64,000 bases of DNA from Ilyomonas limi (GCF_005233845.1 NZ_SZQL01000006.1:218376-282375), one strand, 5' to 3'. Shown: positions 9,474 to 18,804, numbered from the stretch's first letter. Notes: generated by a model not told the origin, from the letters alone. Made by a program: numbers and translations.

Positions 9474-9938
9474 TTATTTTAGTTTGCTTACGATGTCTTG
9501 TAATCGGTTATGCGCCATATTTATACCTTGTGCAAAAGGTAGCTTTAGCATATTGTCCCGGTCTGCAACTGATTTATACACGATGTGCATAGTGAGTTTG
9601 CTTGTTTCGTCTGTAAGTTTTTCAAAACTTAAAAACTCGAGCTGAACGGGGAAAGAGGTATTTTCCATTTCAAACGTCCGGGTGATTTTTTGATCAGGAA
9701 CAAGCTCGTGAATTGTTCCGTTAAAATAGTGTCTGTTCCCTTTCGGATCGGTAGTTTCAAACTGGTAACTACCATGTTTTTTACTGTCTAGTTTAAGCAC
9801 TTTTGTCCCCATCCATTGCTCAACAATTTCGGGATTAATATATGCTGTAAAGAGTAATGCTATAGGCAAGTCAAATTCCCTTGTGATTACTATTTCCTGC
9901 TTACCATCTTCTGCATTAATTTTCGTTTTCCGTTCCAT
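9474..9938 (-). CDS. SRPBCC/AHSA1-type ligand-binding protein
   Basis: 154-residue START-like protein of the activator-of-Hsp90 homologue 1 group. The family opening EIVITREFDLPIALLFTAYI, the EQWMG box and the strand YFNGTIHELVPDQKI are present. These small cytoplasmic proteins hold a hydrophobic ligand cavity; the ligand is unknown. It lies between the ArsR gene (6 nt) and the DoxX gene (6 nt), so translation of the operon is tight. ArsR-AHSA1 pairs are a very common autorepressed unit in Bacteria. Confidence 0.9.
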   Translation of the reverse strand: MERKTKINAEDGKQEIVITREFDLPIALLFTAYINPEIVEQWMGTKVLKLDSKKHGSYQFETTDPKGNRHYFNGTIHELVPDQKITRTFEMENTSFPVQLEFLSFEKLTDETSKLTMHIVYKSVADRDNMLKLPFAQGINMAHNRLQDIVSKLK

Positions 9939-9944
9939 ATCATT

Positions 9945-10268
9945 CTACTTTTTTGATTTGTAATTCTTCATGATAGATTCCAGCTTATCAAACCGGTCGT
10001 CCCACAGCTTGCGGAACGGTTCAATAAAGGTTGCTACCTCTTTAATTTTTTGAGGATTTAAATGATAATACATCTCTCTGCCGTTTTGCTCTTGCTTTAG
10101 CAGTTCGCACTCGGTGAGTATTTGCAAGTGCTTTGAAACGGTGGGTCTTGCTGTATCGAAGTTTGAAGCTATGGCTCCTGCGGTCATCGCTTGCGAAGCA
10201 ACCAACAAAAGTATTGCCCTTCTTGTTGGGTCTGCTATGGCTTGAAAAACGTCTCGCCTTAGGTTCAT
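9945..10268 (-). CDS. ArsR family winged-helix repressor
   Basis: 107-residue winged-helix repressor. It opens with [20 protein letters not shown] and has the recognition helix in [18 protein letters not shown], followed by the wing [18 protein letters not shown]. The metal-binding ELCVCDL box of the arsenic sensors is absent, so it belongs to the non-metal subgroup that is coupled to AHSA1/SRPBCC proteins. It is first in a four-gene operon and probably autoregulates it through two palindromes that overlap its own promoter. Confidence 0.92.
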   Translation of the reverse strand: MNLRRDVFQAIADPTRRAILLLVASQAMTAGAIASNFDTARPTVSKHLQILTECELLKQEQNGREMYYHLNPQKIKEVATFIEPFRKLWDDRFDKLESIMKNYKSKK

Positions 10269-10271
10269 TGT

Positions 10272-10318
10272 GTAGTTATTTGACTACAAATATAAGCGTA
10301 GCTATTTAACTACACAAA
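10272..10318 (-). promoter_or_regulatory. Promoter with two ArsR operator palindromes
   Basis: Minus-strand promoter: -7 box TATATTTG (10287-10294) and -33 box TTTG (10315-10318), with a 20 nt spacer. Two near-identical 16-nt imperfect palindromes, GTAGTTATTTGACTAC (10272-10287) and GTAGCTATTTAACTAC (10298-10313), flank the -7 box. In addition, the whole segment is bounded by an 11-bp perfect inverted repeat (10268-10278 with 10307-10317). Binding at either site would block the polymerase, so this is very likely the operator of the ArsR gene. Confidence 0.75.
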
Positions 10319-10438
10319 TTTTTCTGTAAAGATCAGTGAGAGGTTGTGTTACAAAAATAGCTGAGAGGAGTTGTGCTGTTGATGTTGGATTATGTTTGCC
10401 GAATAATGACTTGCCGGCAGACAAATACCCCGCTGACT

Positions 10439-11146
10439 TTAAGAATGTAGGGTTATACGGTCGTTTAGCCTTGCCGCCAGCGCAATAATATCGTTTCCTT
10501 CCACTACCCTTTTTTCAAACCCGTTTTGTGCCAGATAAATCATGCAGAGCGCCAGCTCTTTCATAGTACAAAAACCTTTCGGGTACACGCTTCTTCCTAT
10601 CGGAAACATCCAACTGATATACTTATAAAACGGGTGGGTATGCTGCAAGCCTTTGAAAGAGTGAATAAAACCCGGACGTACAGCATATACCGCTTTAAAA
10701 GGCAACTTCATCAAATCATTCTCCGTTTTGCCTTTTACCCTTGCCCACATACGCCTGCCTTTTTCCGAACTATCGGTGCCAGCACCAGATATGTAGCAAA
10801 AAGTCATGTCTTTATTCAACTTACTTAATGTTTCAGCCACACCCATAGTAAGCGTGTAAGTAACATTAAAATACTCAGGCTCTTTCATGCCAATGGAAGA
10901 AACACCCAGACAAAAAAAGCAGGCATTATAACCACCAAGCTGGTTCTCAATTGCAGAAAGGTTGTAAAAGTCAGCATGAATAATTTCCTTTAGTTTAGGA
11001 TGAGCAATGCCGCATGGCTTTCGGTTGATAACCAATACGGCTTCTACTGCCGGATGTTGCAGGCAAACATACAGCACACCTTCGCCTACCATGCCCGTGC
11101 TGCCGGTAATGATAACCCTGATCTTTTCATTCGGAAAACTATCCAT
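10439..11146 (-). CDS. NAD(P)-binding Rossmann oxidoreductase, epimerase-like
   Basis: 235-residue protein of the atypical SDR/NAD-dependent epimerase group. The nucleotide motif is ITGSTGMVGEGV near residues 13-24, and the sequence continues with FFCLGVSSIG and CYISGAGTDSSEKG. A catalytic YxxxK is not evident, so it may bind NADP without being a classical dehydrogenase. Related proteins are annotated as NAD-dependent epimerase/dehydratase or NAD(P)H-binding. It stands alone 170 nt upstream of the ArsR operon on the same strand; the substrate is unknown. Confidence 0.82.
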   Translation of the reverse strand: MDSFPNEKIRVIITGSTGMVGEGVLYVCLQHPAVEAVLVINRKPCGIAHPKLKEIIHADFYNLSAIENQLGGYNACFFCLGVSSIGMKEPEYFNVTYTLTMGVAETLSKLNKDMTFCYISGAGTDSSEKGRRMWARVKGKTENDLMKLPFKAVYAVRPGFIHSFKGLQHTHPFYKYISWMFPIGRSVYPKGFCTMKELALCMIYLAQNGFEKRVVEGNDIIALAARLNDRITLHS

Positions 11147-11221
11147 GATGTAAGTAATTGTAGTTTAAAGATATGGCTACTTTACAAGCCGGAGGAATTG
11201 TGTGGTTAGATTGTTTCCAAA

Positions 11222-11556
11222 TTATCTCTCTTTAGTTTTCCTCTCGTACTTCCTTGTATTTACAGTGGCAGCATGCTCAAACAACATAACCGTACTTCAC
11301 TTTCCGCTGTCGGCCGATGCTCAACACCTTTAGCTACTATCAAAAATTCATGTTCATTTATTTCTATCTTTTTATCGCGAAACTCCATAGTAAAATTGTC
11401 TCTTATTACATAAAACCGTTCCTCTTCATTATCTTGTTTATGCCACACAAGCGCATCTTTAAGTTTACTTGTTGCACGTTCAACTCCCCTACAAATCCTG
11501 AGTTCCGGTAATCGTTAAAAAAGAAAAAAATTTTCTGCAAGGTTTACTTTTTCCAT
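11222..11556 (-). pseudogene. Cupin-domain protein, broken by three frameshifts
   Basis: The minus strand encodes a recognisable small cupin in four frame segments. Segment 1 starts at an ATG at 11556 (MEKVNLAENFFLF). It shifts in a T-run to NDYRNSGFVGELNVQQVNLK, shifts again near 11462 to DALVWHKQDNEEERFYVI and on through ITEHEF-like text to FLIVAKGVEHRPTA, and shifts a third time to MLFEHAATVNTRKYERK before a stop at 11222. Joined together these give the complete cupin, with the HKxD metal-ligand region. Intact relatives are mannose-6-phosphate-isomerase-like cupins. Three independent indels argue for a true pseudogene rather than a sequencing error. Confidence 0.8.
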
Positions 11557-11824
11557 GTATCTGTTTTTGTCCTTGTTTTAATGGCAGAAAGGTAGTTTTT
11601 ACCACATAGGCAACATAGGAACATAGGTTTCATATAGGCTCTCTCAATGTGTTTTTTTCTATGCTCCTGTTGCATATAAATAGTGCATCATACAATTGAA
11701 AACAGGCCTTTTACTACATACATATCAAAATATTAGAAAAAATAATGCAGAGTTAAAGCTATGCAACTACCTTGTACTTTTACCACTGTTTTCATTTTTA
11801 AACGGTTTAAAAAATTCCTCACTA

Positions 11825-14086
11825 ATGCAATATGTTCATCCCTTGTTTGTATGCATAAGAAAAAATTTACTGCTTCTTATTTTCATTTCATTGCAAGCAA
11901 CGGCACAAAGCTATACCTCCTTTGTTGACCCTATGATTGGCTCGGGCGGGCACGGGCACGTGTTTGTAGGCGCCAGCGTTCCTTTTGGAGCAGTGCAGCT
12001 TGGGGCCAATAATATTTTTAAAGGCTGGGATTGGTGCTCGGGTTATCATGCTTCGGATAGTATTCTCATTGGTTTTTCGCATACGCATCTCAGCGGCACC
12101 GGCGGTTCCGATTTAGGTGATGTATTAATTATGCCTTATACCGGTGCAATTAAAACAGATAAAGGCACGCAAGAGCATCCATCCTCCGGTTATGCTTCGC
12201 ACTATTCTCATGCACGCGAAACCGTTAAGCCAGGCTATTATGCGGTAAAGCTCGACGATTACAACATTGATGTACAGTTGACTGCTTCGGAGCGCGTGGG
12301 CTTTCATCAATATCATTTTCCGCAGGATAAAGCAGCACATGTGATTATTGATTTGAAAGAAGGCATTGGCGATAAAGCAATGGACACTTACATAGAACAG
12401 ATAGATGACTATACACTAAAAGGTTATCGTTTTTCCAAAGGCTGGGCAAACAATCAACAGTTGTTTTTTGCCATTAAATCTTCGCTGCCTTTGAAAGATT
12501 TTGTGGTATATGACGATAGTACATTATTAAGAGGTAAAAAGGGAAATGGAAAAGCAGTAAAAGGCTTAATTTCTTTTGATAAAGCACCGGAAAAGCTGAT
12601 GCTGAAAGTAGGTATTTCGCCGGTGAGTGCCGATAATGCGCTGGCGAATATTGCAGCCGAAATTCCGGACTGGGACTTTGATAAAATAATAAAACAGGCA
12701 GATGAAAAATGGAATAAAGAGTTGTCTAAAATAAAGATTGAAGCTAAAAGTGATACGGATAAAACAATATTTTACACTGCTTTATATCACACCATGATTG
12801 ATCCGGCTTTGTTTAATGATCATAATAAAGATTATCGCGGCACCGATAAGAAAGTATATCCAAAAGCAGCCTTCAACAACTATACGATCTTTTCATTATG
12901 GGATACATATCGCGCCCTCAATCCTTTATACACCATTATTCAGCCCGAAAGAACGAATGATATTATCAACTCCATGTTAGCTATTTATCAACAACAAGGT
13001 AAATTACCCATCTGGCATTTAGAAGGTTGCGAATCGAATCTGATGCCTGGCATGAGTGGTGTGCAGGTTGTTTGCGAAGCATATTTAAAAGGCTTTCATG
13101 GCTTTGATAAACAACTTGCTTTTGAAGCGGTAAAAGCATCTACCATGCGCAACGAATTTGGGCTGAAATACGATAAAGCGTTGCGCTACATTCCTTCCGA
13201 TTCTGTTCAGGAATCACTTGCAAAAGCGTTGGAATACAGCATATCTAATGCGAGTGTGGCACTCATGGCAAAAAGCATGAACAGTGCAAAGGATTATAAT
13301 TATTATCAACAGCGCTATCACAATTACCGGCAATATTTTGACTCATCCACCGGCTTCTTTCGGGGTAAAAAAGCCGATGGCAAATGGAACCCGGTTTTTA
13401 ACCCTACCAAATCTTCTCACCCGTGGATTGACGATTTGAGTGAAGGCAACCACTGGCAATACTTATGGCTGGTGCCGGAAGATGTGGAAGGTTTAATGCA
13501 ATTGTTGGGTGGAGAAAAAATGTTCATCAGCAGGCTAGATTCTTTATTTACTATCACAGCAGAACCCGACCCGAACGCACCGCCAGACATTACCGGTTTG
13601 ATTGGTCAGTATGCACATGGCGATGAGCCGGGGCATCACACCATTTATTTATATGCGTATGCCGGACAGCAATGGAAAACTGCGGAAAAAGCGAGATATA
13701 TTCTGCACAACTTGTATCATGATGATATGGATGGATTGAGTGGCAATGAAGATTGCGGGCAAATGTCGGCTTGGTATATATTTTCATCCCTTGGTTTTTA
13801 TGCCGTATTTCCGGCAAATAATGCGTATGTAATGGGCAGCCCATTGTTTGATAAAGCAACAATTGCTTTACCTGAAGGAAAAACATTTACGGTGGAAGCT
13901 GTAAATAACAGTCCCGAAAATATGTATATACAAAGTATGGAACTGAATGGTAAGCCATACACCAAAAGTTACCTCATGCATGAGGATATTGTGAATGGTG
14001 GTGTACTAAAAATAACGATGGGCAGCCAGCCAAATAAGCAATTTGGTAGTACTGTAGATGACCGTCCTAAATCTGTTTATGAATAA
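11825..14086 (+). CDS. GH92 family glycosyl hydrolase (alpha-mannosidase)
   Basis: 753-residue exported glycosidase of family GH92, calcium-dependent exo-acting alpha-mannosidases used to strip mannose from glycans. The start at ATG 11825 gives a clean signal peptide ending SLQATAQS; an upstream TTG at 11696 would add 43 implausible residues. Family landmarks are VDPMIGSGGHGHVFVGAS and PFGAVQLGANN at the N-terminus, the central HLEGCESNLMPGMSG, and the catalytic-domain segment GNEDCGQMSAWYIFSSLGFY near the C-terminus. It stands alone, without the SusC/SusD genes that accompany many GH92 enzymes. A long hairpin separates it from the convergent dehydrogenase. Confidence 0.95.
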   Translation: MQYVHPLFVCIRKNLLLLIFISLQATAQSYTSFVDPMIGSGGHGHVFVGASVPFGAVQLGANNIFKGWDWCSGYHASDSILIGFSHTHLSGTGGSDLGDVLIMPYTGAIKTDKGTQEHPSSGYASHYSHARETVKPGYYAVKLDDYNIDVQLTASERVGFHQYHFPQDKAAHVIIDLKEGIGDKAMDTYIEQIDDYTLKGYRFSKGWANNQQLFFAIKSSLPLKDFVVYDDSTLLRGKKGNGKAVKGLISFDKAPEKLMLKVGISPVSADNALANIAAEIPDWDFDKIIKQADEKWNKELSKIKIEAKSDTDKTIFYTALYHTMIDPALFNDHNKDYRGTDKKVYPKAAFNNYTIFSLWDTYRALNPLYTIIQPERTNDIINSMLAIYQQQGKLPIWHLEGCESNLMPGMSGVQVVCEAYLKGFHGFDKQLAFEAVKASTMRNEFGLKYDKALRYIPSDSVQESLAKALEYSISNASVALMAKSMNSAKDYNYYQQRYHNYRQYFDSSTGFFRGKKADGKWNPVFNPTKSSHPWIDDLSEGNHWQYLWLVPEDVEGLMQLLGGEKMFISRLDSLFTITAEPDPNAPPDITGLIGQYAHGDEPGHHTIYLYAYAGQQWKTAEKARYILHNLYHDDMDGLSGNEDCGQMSAWYIFSSLGFYAVFPANNAYVMGSPLFDKATIALPEGKTFTVEAVNNSPENMYIQSMELNGKPYTKSYLMHEDIVNGGVLKITMGSQPNKQFGSTVDDRPKSVYE

Positions 14087-14124
14087 CTGAATAACCGCTA
14101 CGATGCGAAAGCGCGAAATTTTTT

Positions 14125-14178
14125 ATTTACTATAAAGGCACGAAGCATTTAAAAATGCTTCGTGCCTTTATAGTAAAT
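14125..14178. terminator. Bidirectional terminator, 26-bp perfect stem
   Basis: Arms 14125-14150 and 14153-14178 are perfectly complementary over 26 bp with a 2-nt AA loop. T/A runs lie at both outer ends. It sits between two convergent genes and fits a shared transcription terminator, although the stem is longer than usual. Confidence 0.8.
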
Positions 14179-14189
14179 ATTCAATCCAC

Positions 14190-15479
14190 CTATTTACCCT
14201 TATAAACAATTTTATAAATCGTTCCGCCCTGGTCGTCACTTACATACAAAGCGCCATCCGGACCTTGCGCCAAACCGGTGGGACGATGCTTTGCTTTGCC
14301 GGGCGAAGTATATCCATCCGGACCAGCAAAATTGTCGGCAAATATCTCCCAGTCCCCACTGGGCTTTCCATCCTTAAAGGGAACAAACGCTACAAATGCT
14401 CCTTTTTGTGGTTCTGGTGCTCTATTCCACGAGCCATGAAAGGCAATAAAAGCACCGTTTTTATATTTCTCCGGAAACATATCGCCGGTATAAAACAACA
14501 AACCATTTGGTGCCAAGTGTCCCGGAAAAGCAATTACCGGATCTATATAACTTGCATCAGCTTCTTTTTTACCATCGCCACCATACTCTGGTGCCAGTAT
14601 TTTTTTATGCTGAATCTGATCGTAATACATGTATGGCCAGCCTGCGTTATCGCCCTGGTGCAACTCATACATACACTCTGCCGGCAGTTGGGCACTTTGT
14701 TCAGTAGTATATAAATCAGGAAAAATATCATGCAACTGGTCTCTGCCATGCTGCATTACAAACAAGCTGTTGGTTGCATTGTTCCAGTCAAGCCCCACCA
14801 CATTGCGTAAACCAGTTGCATAGCGCACGCCATCGCCATATGTCTGGTTTTGTTTATCGGCTTTAAACATCCAAATGCCACCTGCAGAATCAAGAATAGG
14901 ACACGGTTTCATGCCCATTGAACCTTTTGTTCTGTCCTTCTCCTGGCATGAGTTGGAATAGGCGCCTATGTTTACATAAATATTTCCGTTATTATCTAAT
15001 GCAATAGATTTCGATTCGTGCTGGTTCTCCATTTTCAAGTCCTTAATAATCAACTCGGGGTTGGAGGGATCAATCACATGATTATTTTCATCCAGTTTGT
15101 AGCGGTACACATTGCTGTTGGAAGAAGCATACAGATAACCATCTTTAATAGCTATACCCGTGCCGCCATAATCGCCAAAGCCATTATTCTCTTCACCGCT
15201 TTTGTTAATGACTACAATGCCTTTTTTACTTCCGTTTGGTCTTGCCAGCTTTACATACATATCGCCTTCGTTAGTCACTGCAATATGCCTTGCATTGCCT
15301 GCATTGGGTGCTACAATAGTGGCATTAAAACCTGTTGGTAGCTTCAACCCTGCATTGTTTGCAGTGTTGCTTCCGGTCGTGGATTTATTTGTTTGGGCAA
15401 ATGACAATTGCGGTGCTGTTGCAATTATTCCGGTTGCAAGCATCAGCAACAATATTCCTTTAAATGCTGCTTTTTTCAT
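14190..15479 (-). CDS. PQQ-dependent sugar dehydrogenase (sorbosone dehydrogenase type)
   Basis: 429-residue periplasmic six-bladed beta-propeller of the soluble PQQ glucose/sorbosone dehydrogenase group. The signal peptide ends near residue 28 (QLSFAQ). Typical segments are GLKLPTGFNATIVAPNAGNA, the blade text YATGLRNVVGLDWN and MQHGRDQLHDIFPDLY, the GDNAGWPYMYYDQ loop, and FIAFHGSWNRAPEPQKG. The C-terminus has RPTGLAQGPDGALYVSDDQG. It would oxidise an aldose or related compound in the periplasm using externally acquired PQQ; no pqq synthesis genes are present here. Substrate cannot be predicted. Confidence 0.9.
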   Translation of the reverse strand: MKKAAFKGILLLMLATGIIATAPQLSFAQTNKSTTGSNTANNAGLKLPTGFNATIVAPNAGNARHIAVTNEGDMYVKLARPNGSKKGIVVINKSGEENNGFGDYGGTGIAIKDGYLYASSNSNVYRYKLDENNHVIDPSNPELIIKDLKMENQHESKSIALDNNGNIYVNIGAYSNSCQEKDRTKGSMGMKPCPILDSAGGIWMFKADKQNQTYGDGVRYATGLRNVVGLDWNNATNSLFVMQHGRDQLHDIFPDLYTTEQSAQLPAECMYELHQGDNAGWPYMYYDQIQHKKILAPEYGGDGKKEADASYIDPVIAFPGHLAPNGLLFYTGDMFPEKYKNGAFIAFHGSWNRAPEPQKGAFVAFVPFKDGKPSGDWEIFADNFAGPDGYTSPGKAKHRPTGLAQGPDGALYVSDDQGGTIYKIVYKGK

Positions 15480-15683
15480 GGTTATCTTATTAGATTAAGA
15501 TTGTAAAATTAAGAACTAACAGTGATGTATGCCTTTAGCCAAGCATTTTGTTTAGTAAGCCGGCAATAATGGCAGTGTTTTTTTGGCTTGTACTTATAAG
15601 ATAAAAGAATAACAAAATTAAAATGCTTTATACAGGCAGAAAGTATTCACAATTTCATATACATTTCCGCACCAAACTAATGT

Positions 15684-16781
15684 ATGTTTATAAGACTTTT
15701 ACAAACCCTGTTTCTTATTACTTTATCAGCAATACCACGCTTCAGCTTTGCCCAGTCCAATTTCAAAGAGGGTTATATAGTTACACCTACCGATACAATG
15801 CATGGTTATTTAAAAGAAGACATAGAAAACAACTTAACTAACGGCATAACGTTCAGCAATAATGCTTCGGGAACACCGGCGCAGTTTTATTCGGTAAAAG
15901 AAGTAAAGGCATTTTATTTTAATGGAGAAAACCACTTTCAACTGGTATCGTTTATTGATGCAAACGGAGCACAACAGCAATATTTTGCCAAGCTGTTGCT
16001 CAAAGGCTATTACGATTTGTATGCTTTTCGTAAGAGTGACAGGCAATATTTTATAATATCCAATAATGATACTTCGGTATGCCTGTACGACGATAAGATG
16101 CTAACGAATGGACAACTGGATGAAAAGGGAAACTTCAAAAATATACTTCATTTCCTTTCAATAGATTGTAACCAGCTCATTGGTGAACCGGAGCGGTTAA
16201 ATTACAACGAAAAAAGTTTGATAGCTTATACTACAAAACTCAATCAGTGCAAAGCCCCTTCAGCTAACAATACTTCTTATTATGTAAAAGCAAAGTCGAA
16301 AATGAATATATATGCGTATGCAGGTGCTTTGCCGTTAGGTAAACAGTCGGAATATGCCGGGCGCATCATTGCACGCTTTTCTTTGCCTTCTGTAAGTAAA
16401 AATACCTCAATTAACACCGGCTTTTCTTACTTGTCGCGTACTACGGTAGAGGCATACAATTACTCCTACTATAATCCCGCCAATCCACCTGTAAAACAGC
16501 AGCGCTTTTATAATATTTACAGTGCAGGATTAACCCTTCAGAATAACTTTACTACAGGTGTGGTACAGCCTTACATTGAAGCGGGTTTAGGCTTTGCTTT
16601 TAAGAAAGAAAAGATACCAGTTATTAATAATATGGATGCAAGACAGAAATATGGTATAGATATTATTGCGGCAGTGGGTGTGGAAGGTTTTATTACCTCG
16701 CGGCTGGCAGTAAAAGTGGATTGGCGATACGAATTGATAGTGAATTACCCTACCATAGGGATAGCTTATTTCTTTAAATAG
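15684..16781 (+). CDS. Exported protein with outer-membrane beta-barrel domain, unknown function
   Basis: 365 residues with a signal peptide (residues 1-23, ending RFSFAQ). The N-terminal half (FKEGYIVTPTDTMHGYLKED, then VKEVKAFYFNGENHFQLV) resembles the soluble domain seen in many Bacteroidota tRNA-adjacent or porin-family hypothetical proteins. The C-terminal half is a small beta-barrel with GLTLQNNFTTGVVQPYIEAG and a final strand ending in aromatic Phe (IGIAYFFK). A partial -7 box (TACATTTC, 15660-15667) lies just upstream. Specific function is not recognised. Confidence 0.75.
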   Translation: MFIRLLQTLFLITLSAIPRFSFAQSNFKEGYIVTPTDTMHGYLKEDIENNLTNGITFSNNASGTPAQFYSVKEVKAFYFNGENHFQLVSFIDANGAQQQYFAKLLLKGYYDLYAFRKSDRQYFIISNNDTSVCLYDDKMLTNGQLDEKGNFKNILHFLSIDCNQLIGEPERLNYNEKSLIAYTTKLNQCKAPSANNTSYYVKAKSKMNIYAYAGALPLGKQSEYAGRIIARFSLPSVSKNTSINTGFSYLSRTTVEAYNYSYYNPANPPVKQQRFYNIYSAGLTLQNNFTTGVVQPYIEAGLGFAFKKEKIPVINNMDARQKYGIDIIAAVGVEGFITSRLAVKVDWRYELIVNYPTIGIAYFFK

Positions 16782-16834
16782 ATTTTTATCGCTTAAAAAG
16801 CTTGTTTTTTGTTTAACAGGTGAGGTTGACTCTT

Positions 16835-17443
16835 TTACATCACTTCATCACTGTTGATAATCTTACCGCCTTTGCTGATAATGTCCTGCTTTGCTTTTTC
16901 AAAGTCATTATTATCAATAGCTCGAATTGCACCTTCGATCAAATAGGTTTGAAAGCCTTCAGCAAGGGCATCTTTGGCAGAAAAATATACACAATAATCA
17001 CCTGCTAATCCAACAATGAATACATCAGTTATTCCTTTGCCTCTTAAATAATCGGCAAGCCCGGTGGACTTTAAATGACCATTGTCATAAAAGCCACTAT
17101 AGCTGTCTATTGCAGAATTGGTGCCTTTTCTAAAGATCGCTTCTATCCTATTCATATTCAGCTTTGGATAAAATGCAGCGCCGCTTGTTCCCTGTACACA
17201 ATGGTCTGGCCAAAGCACTTGTTCCAATCCGCCCAATTCTATTTTCTCAAACATTTTCCTGCCTTCGTGTTGCGAAGCAAAGCTTTTGTGGTTGGATGGA
17301 TGCCAGTCTTGTGTGGCAACAACCAAATTAAAATGATCCTGTAGTTTATTTACAGTATCAATTATTTTATCGCCACCAGGCACCGCCAGTGCACCGCCCG
17401 GAATAAAATCGTTTTGGATATCTATTAATAACAGTGCTTTCAT
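16835..17443 (-). CDS. pncA: Nicotinamidase/pyrazinamidase
   Basis: 202-residue cysteine hydrolase that converts nicotinamide to nicotinate in NAD salvage. The catalytic triad is visible: Asp8 (IDIQNDF), Lys106 (FRKG) and Cys151 (GDYC). The metal ligands Asp46, His48 and His52 are in TQDWHPSNHKSF. The segment WPDHCVQGTSGAAF is also diagnostic. Length and order match the family throughout. It is a single-gene unit, convergent with the upstream beta-barrel gene. Confidence 0.96.
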   Translation of the reverse strand: MKALLLIDIQNDFIPGGALAVPGGDKIIDTVNKLQDHFNLVVATQDWHPSNHKSFASQHEGRKMFEKIELGGLEQVLWPDHCVQGTSGAAFYPKLNMNRIEAIFRKGTNSAIDSYSGFYDNGHLKSTGLADYLRGKGITDVFIVGLAGDYCVYFSAKDALAEGFQTYLIEGAIRAIDNNDFEKAKQDIISKGGKIINSDEVM

Positions 17444-17725
17444 AGTGCAAAGGTGATGGTTATTATTGTATAGTTTTATGAACGGGAATTCTTTAAATTA
17501 TACTACTACCGAATTTCTAAATTGCACATTGTTATACCAAATGGAAATGTAATTAGCCACAGATAACCTGCCTTATAGCAGCGCGTTTTAGAAATAACTG
17601 GCGCAGCTATTATGTATAATCAATCTTTTTAAGTACATACTTTTTATATTTTACCTGATATGTACGCATTATGTACAGCTACCATAACGGAAAACATGCA
17701 GCTATATACTGCATTCTTTTTACGT

Positions 17726-18634
17726 TTAAAATTGTTCCTCAATAAGCTCTTTGTTTATCGCGGCACCTGCAAAAGTTCCCGTTGCAATGGCAGTAGATAC
17801 TGAACGCATAGGCGATATATTATCTCCGCAGGCGTACACGCCATCAACAGTAGTCTTTTGAAAGTCGCCTGTTTTTATATAGCCCTGCTCAGTCAGTTCG
17901 CAACCTAATTTTTCAGGAATATCACAATGCTGTATAAACGGTACTTTTGAATACACTGCTTTGATTGAGGAGGCAGTTCCATCCCTGAAAATGATTTGTT
18001 CAATGTATCCATTTTTATGTTCAAAACGGTCAATTCCAGTTTCAATAACAGGAATGTTGTGCACCTGCAGCTTTTTTGTCTGCTCTCCGGTAAGCGCCGA
18101 TTTTCCGTTGGTAAATAAGGTTAAATCCTTCGTCCAGTTAGAAATTAATTTGGCATATTCAAACGCATGATCACCATTCCCCAAAATACCTGTTTTTTCG
18201 TTCCTTACTTCGTAACCATGGCAATAAGGACAATGAATAACCGAAATACCCCAACACGCTGTAAAGCCTTTTATATCCGGCATCACGTCTTTTATGCCGG
18301 TTGCAAACAGGAGTTTTTGGGCAGTGAATATCCGGCTGGATTGTGTAGTAATTTCAAAGCCATTCCCAACCTTTTTTCCTGCTGTTGCAACGTCCTGACG
18401 GAAATGTACCGTGTTGTATTTCAGTACCTGTTCTTTAGCCAAAACTGAAATTTCTCCCGGCGTTTTTCCGTCCTGTGTAAGGAAGTTGTGAGAATGGGGT
18501 GTTTGTCTGTTGCAAGGCAATCCGCTGTCAATTATTAATACATTTCTTAACGCACGCCCTAATGCCATTGCCGCTGAGAGGCCTGCATAGCTTCCGCCTA
18601 CTATAATTACATCAAAATCTTTTTTATCTGTCAT
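17726..18634 (-). CDS. Thioredoxin-reductase-like FAD/NAD(P) oxidoreductase
   Basis: 302-residue flavoprotein with the FAD-binding GGSYAG motif (residues 13-18), a central CPYCHGYE motif (Cys135 and Cys138) in the position of the thioredoxin reductase active site, and the closing FAD segment GVYACGDNISPM. Proteins of this length and motif are often annotated as thioredoxin reductase, but their disulfide substrate is usually untested. It is divergent from a Fur-family repressor with a palindrome in the intervening promoter region, so it is probably under that repressor's control in a redox or metal response. Confidence 0.9.
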   Translation of the reverse strand: MTDKKDFDVIIVGGSYAGLSAAMALGRALRNVLIIDSGLPCNRQTPHSHNFLTQDGKTPGEISVLAKEQVLKYNTVHFRQDVATAGKKVGNGFEITTQSSRIFTAQKLLFATGIKDVMPDIKGFTACWGISVIHCPYCHGYEVRNEKTGILGNGDHAFEYAKLISNWTKDLTLFTNGKSALTGEQTKKLQVHNIPVIETGIDRFEHKNGYIEQIIFRDGTASSIKAVYSKVPFIQHCDIPEKLGCELTEQGYIKTGDFQKTTVDGVYACGDNISPMRSVSTAIATGTFAGAAINKELIEEQF

Positions 18635-18764
18635 ACAGTTGTGGTTTTAAAATGAAAAACAAAGAATGGCAAGTGGCTAAACGACAAAAAAGGATATGCT
18701 GTTGAGCTATCAATTTTCTGCAAGTAAGCACCGGTGTTATTTTGTAAAGGTAACAGCTTTTTCG

Positions 18765-18800
18765 TTATTGCGACAATATCGCAATAAAGTTTTAAATTTG
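18765..18800. promoter_or_regulatory. Fur-type operator overlapping promoter
   Basis: A 9-5-9 perfect inverted repeat, TTATTGCGA-N5-TCGCAATAA (18765-18787), lies in the divergent region between the flavoprotein and Fur-family genes. It sits directly upstream of the exact -7 box TAAATTTG (18793-18800) of the Fur-family gene, whose ATG begins 5 nt later. Position and symmetry fit an autoregulatory operator. Confidence 0.7.
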
Positions 18801-18804
18801 TACT

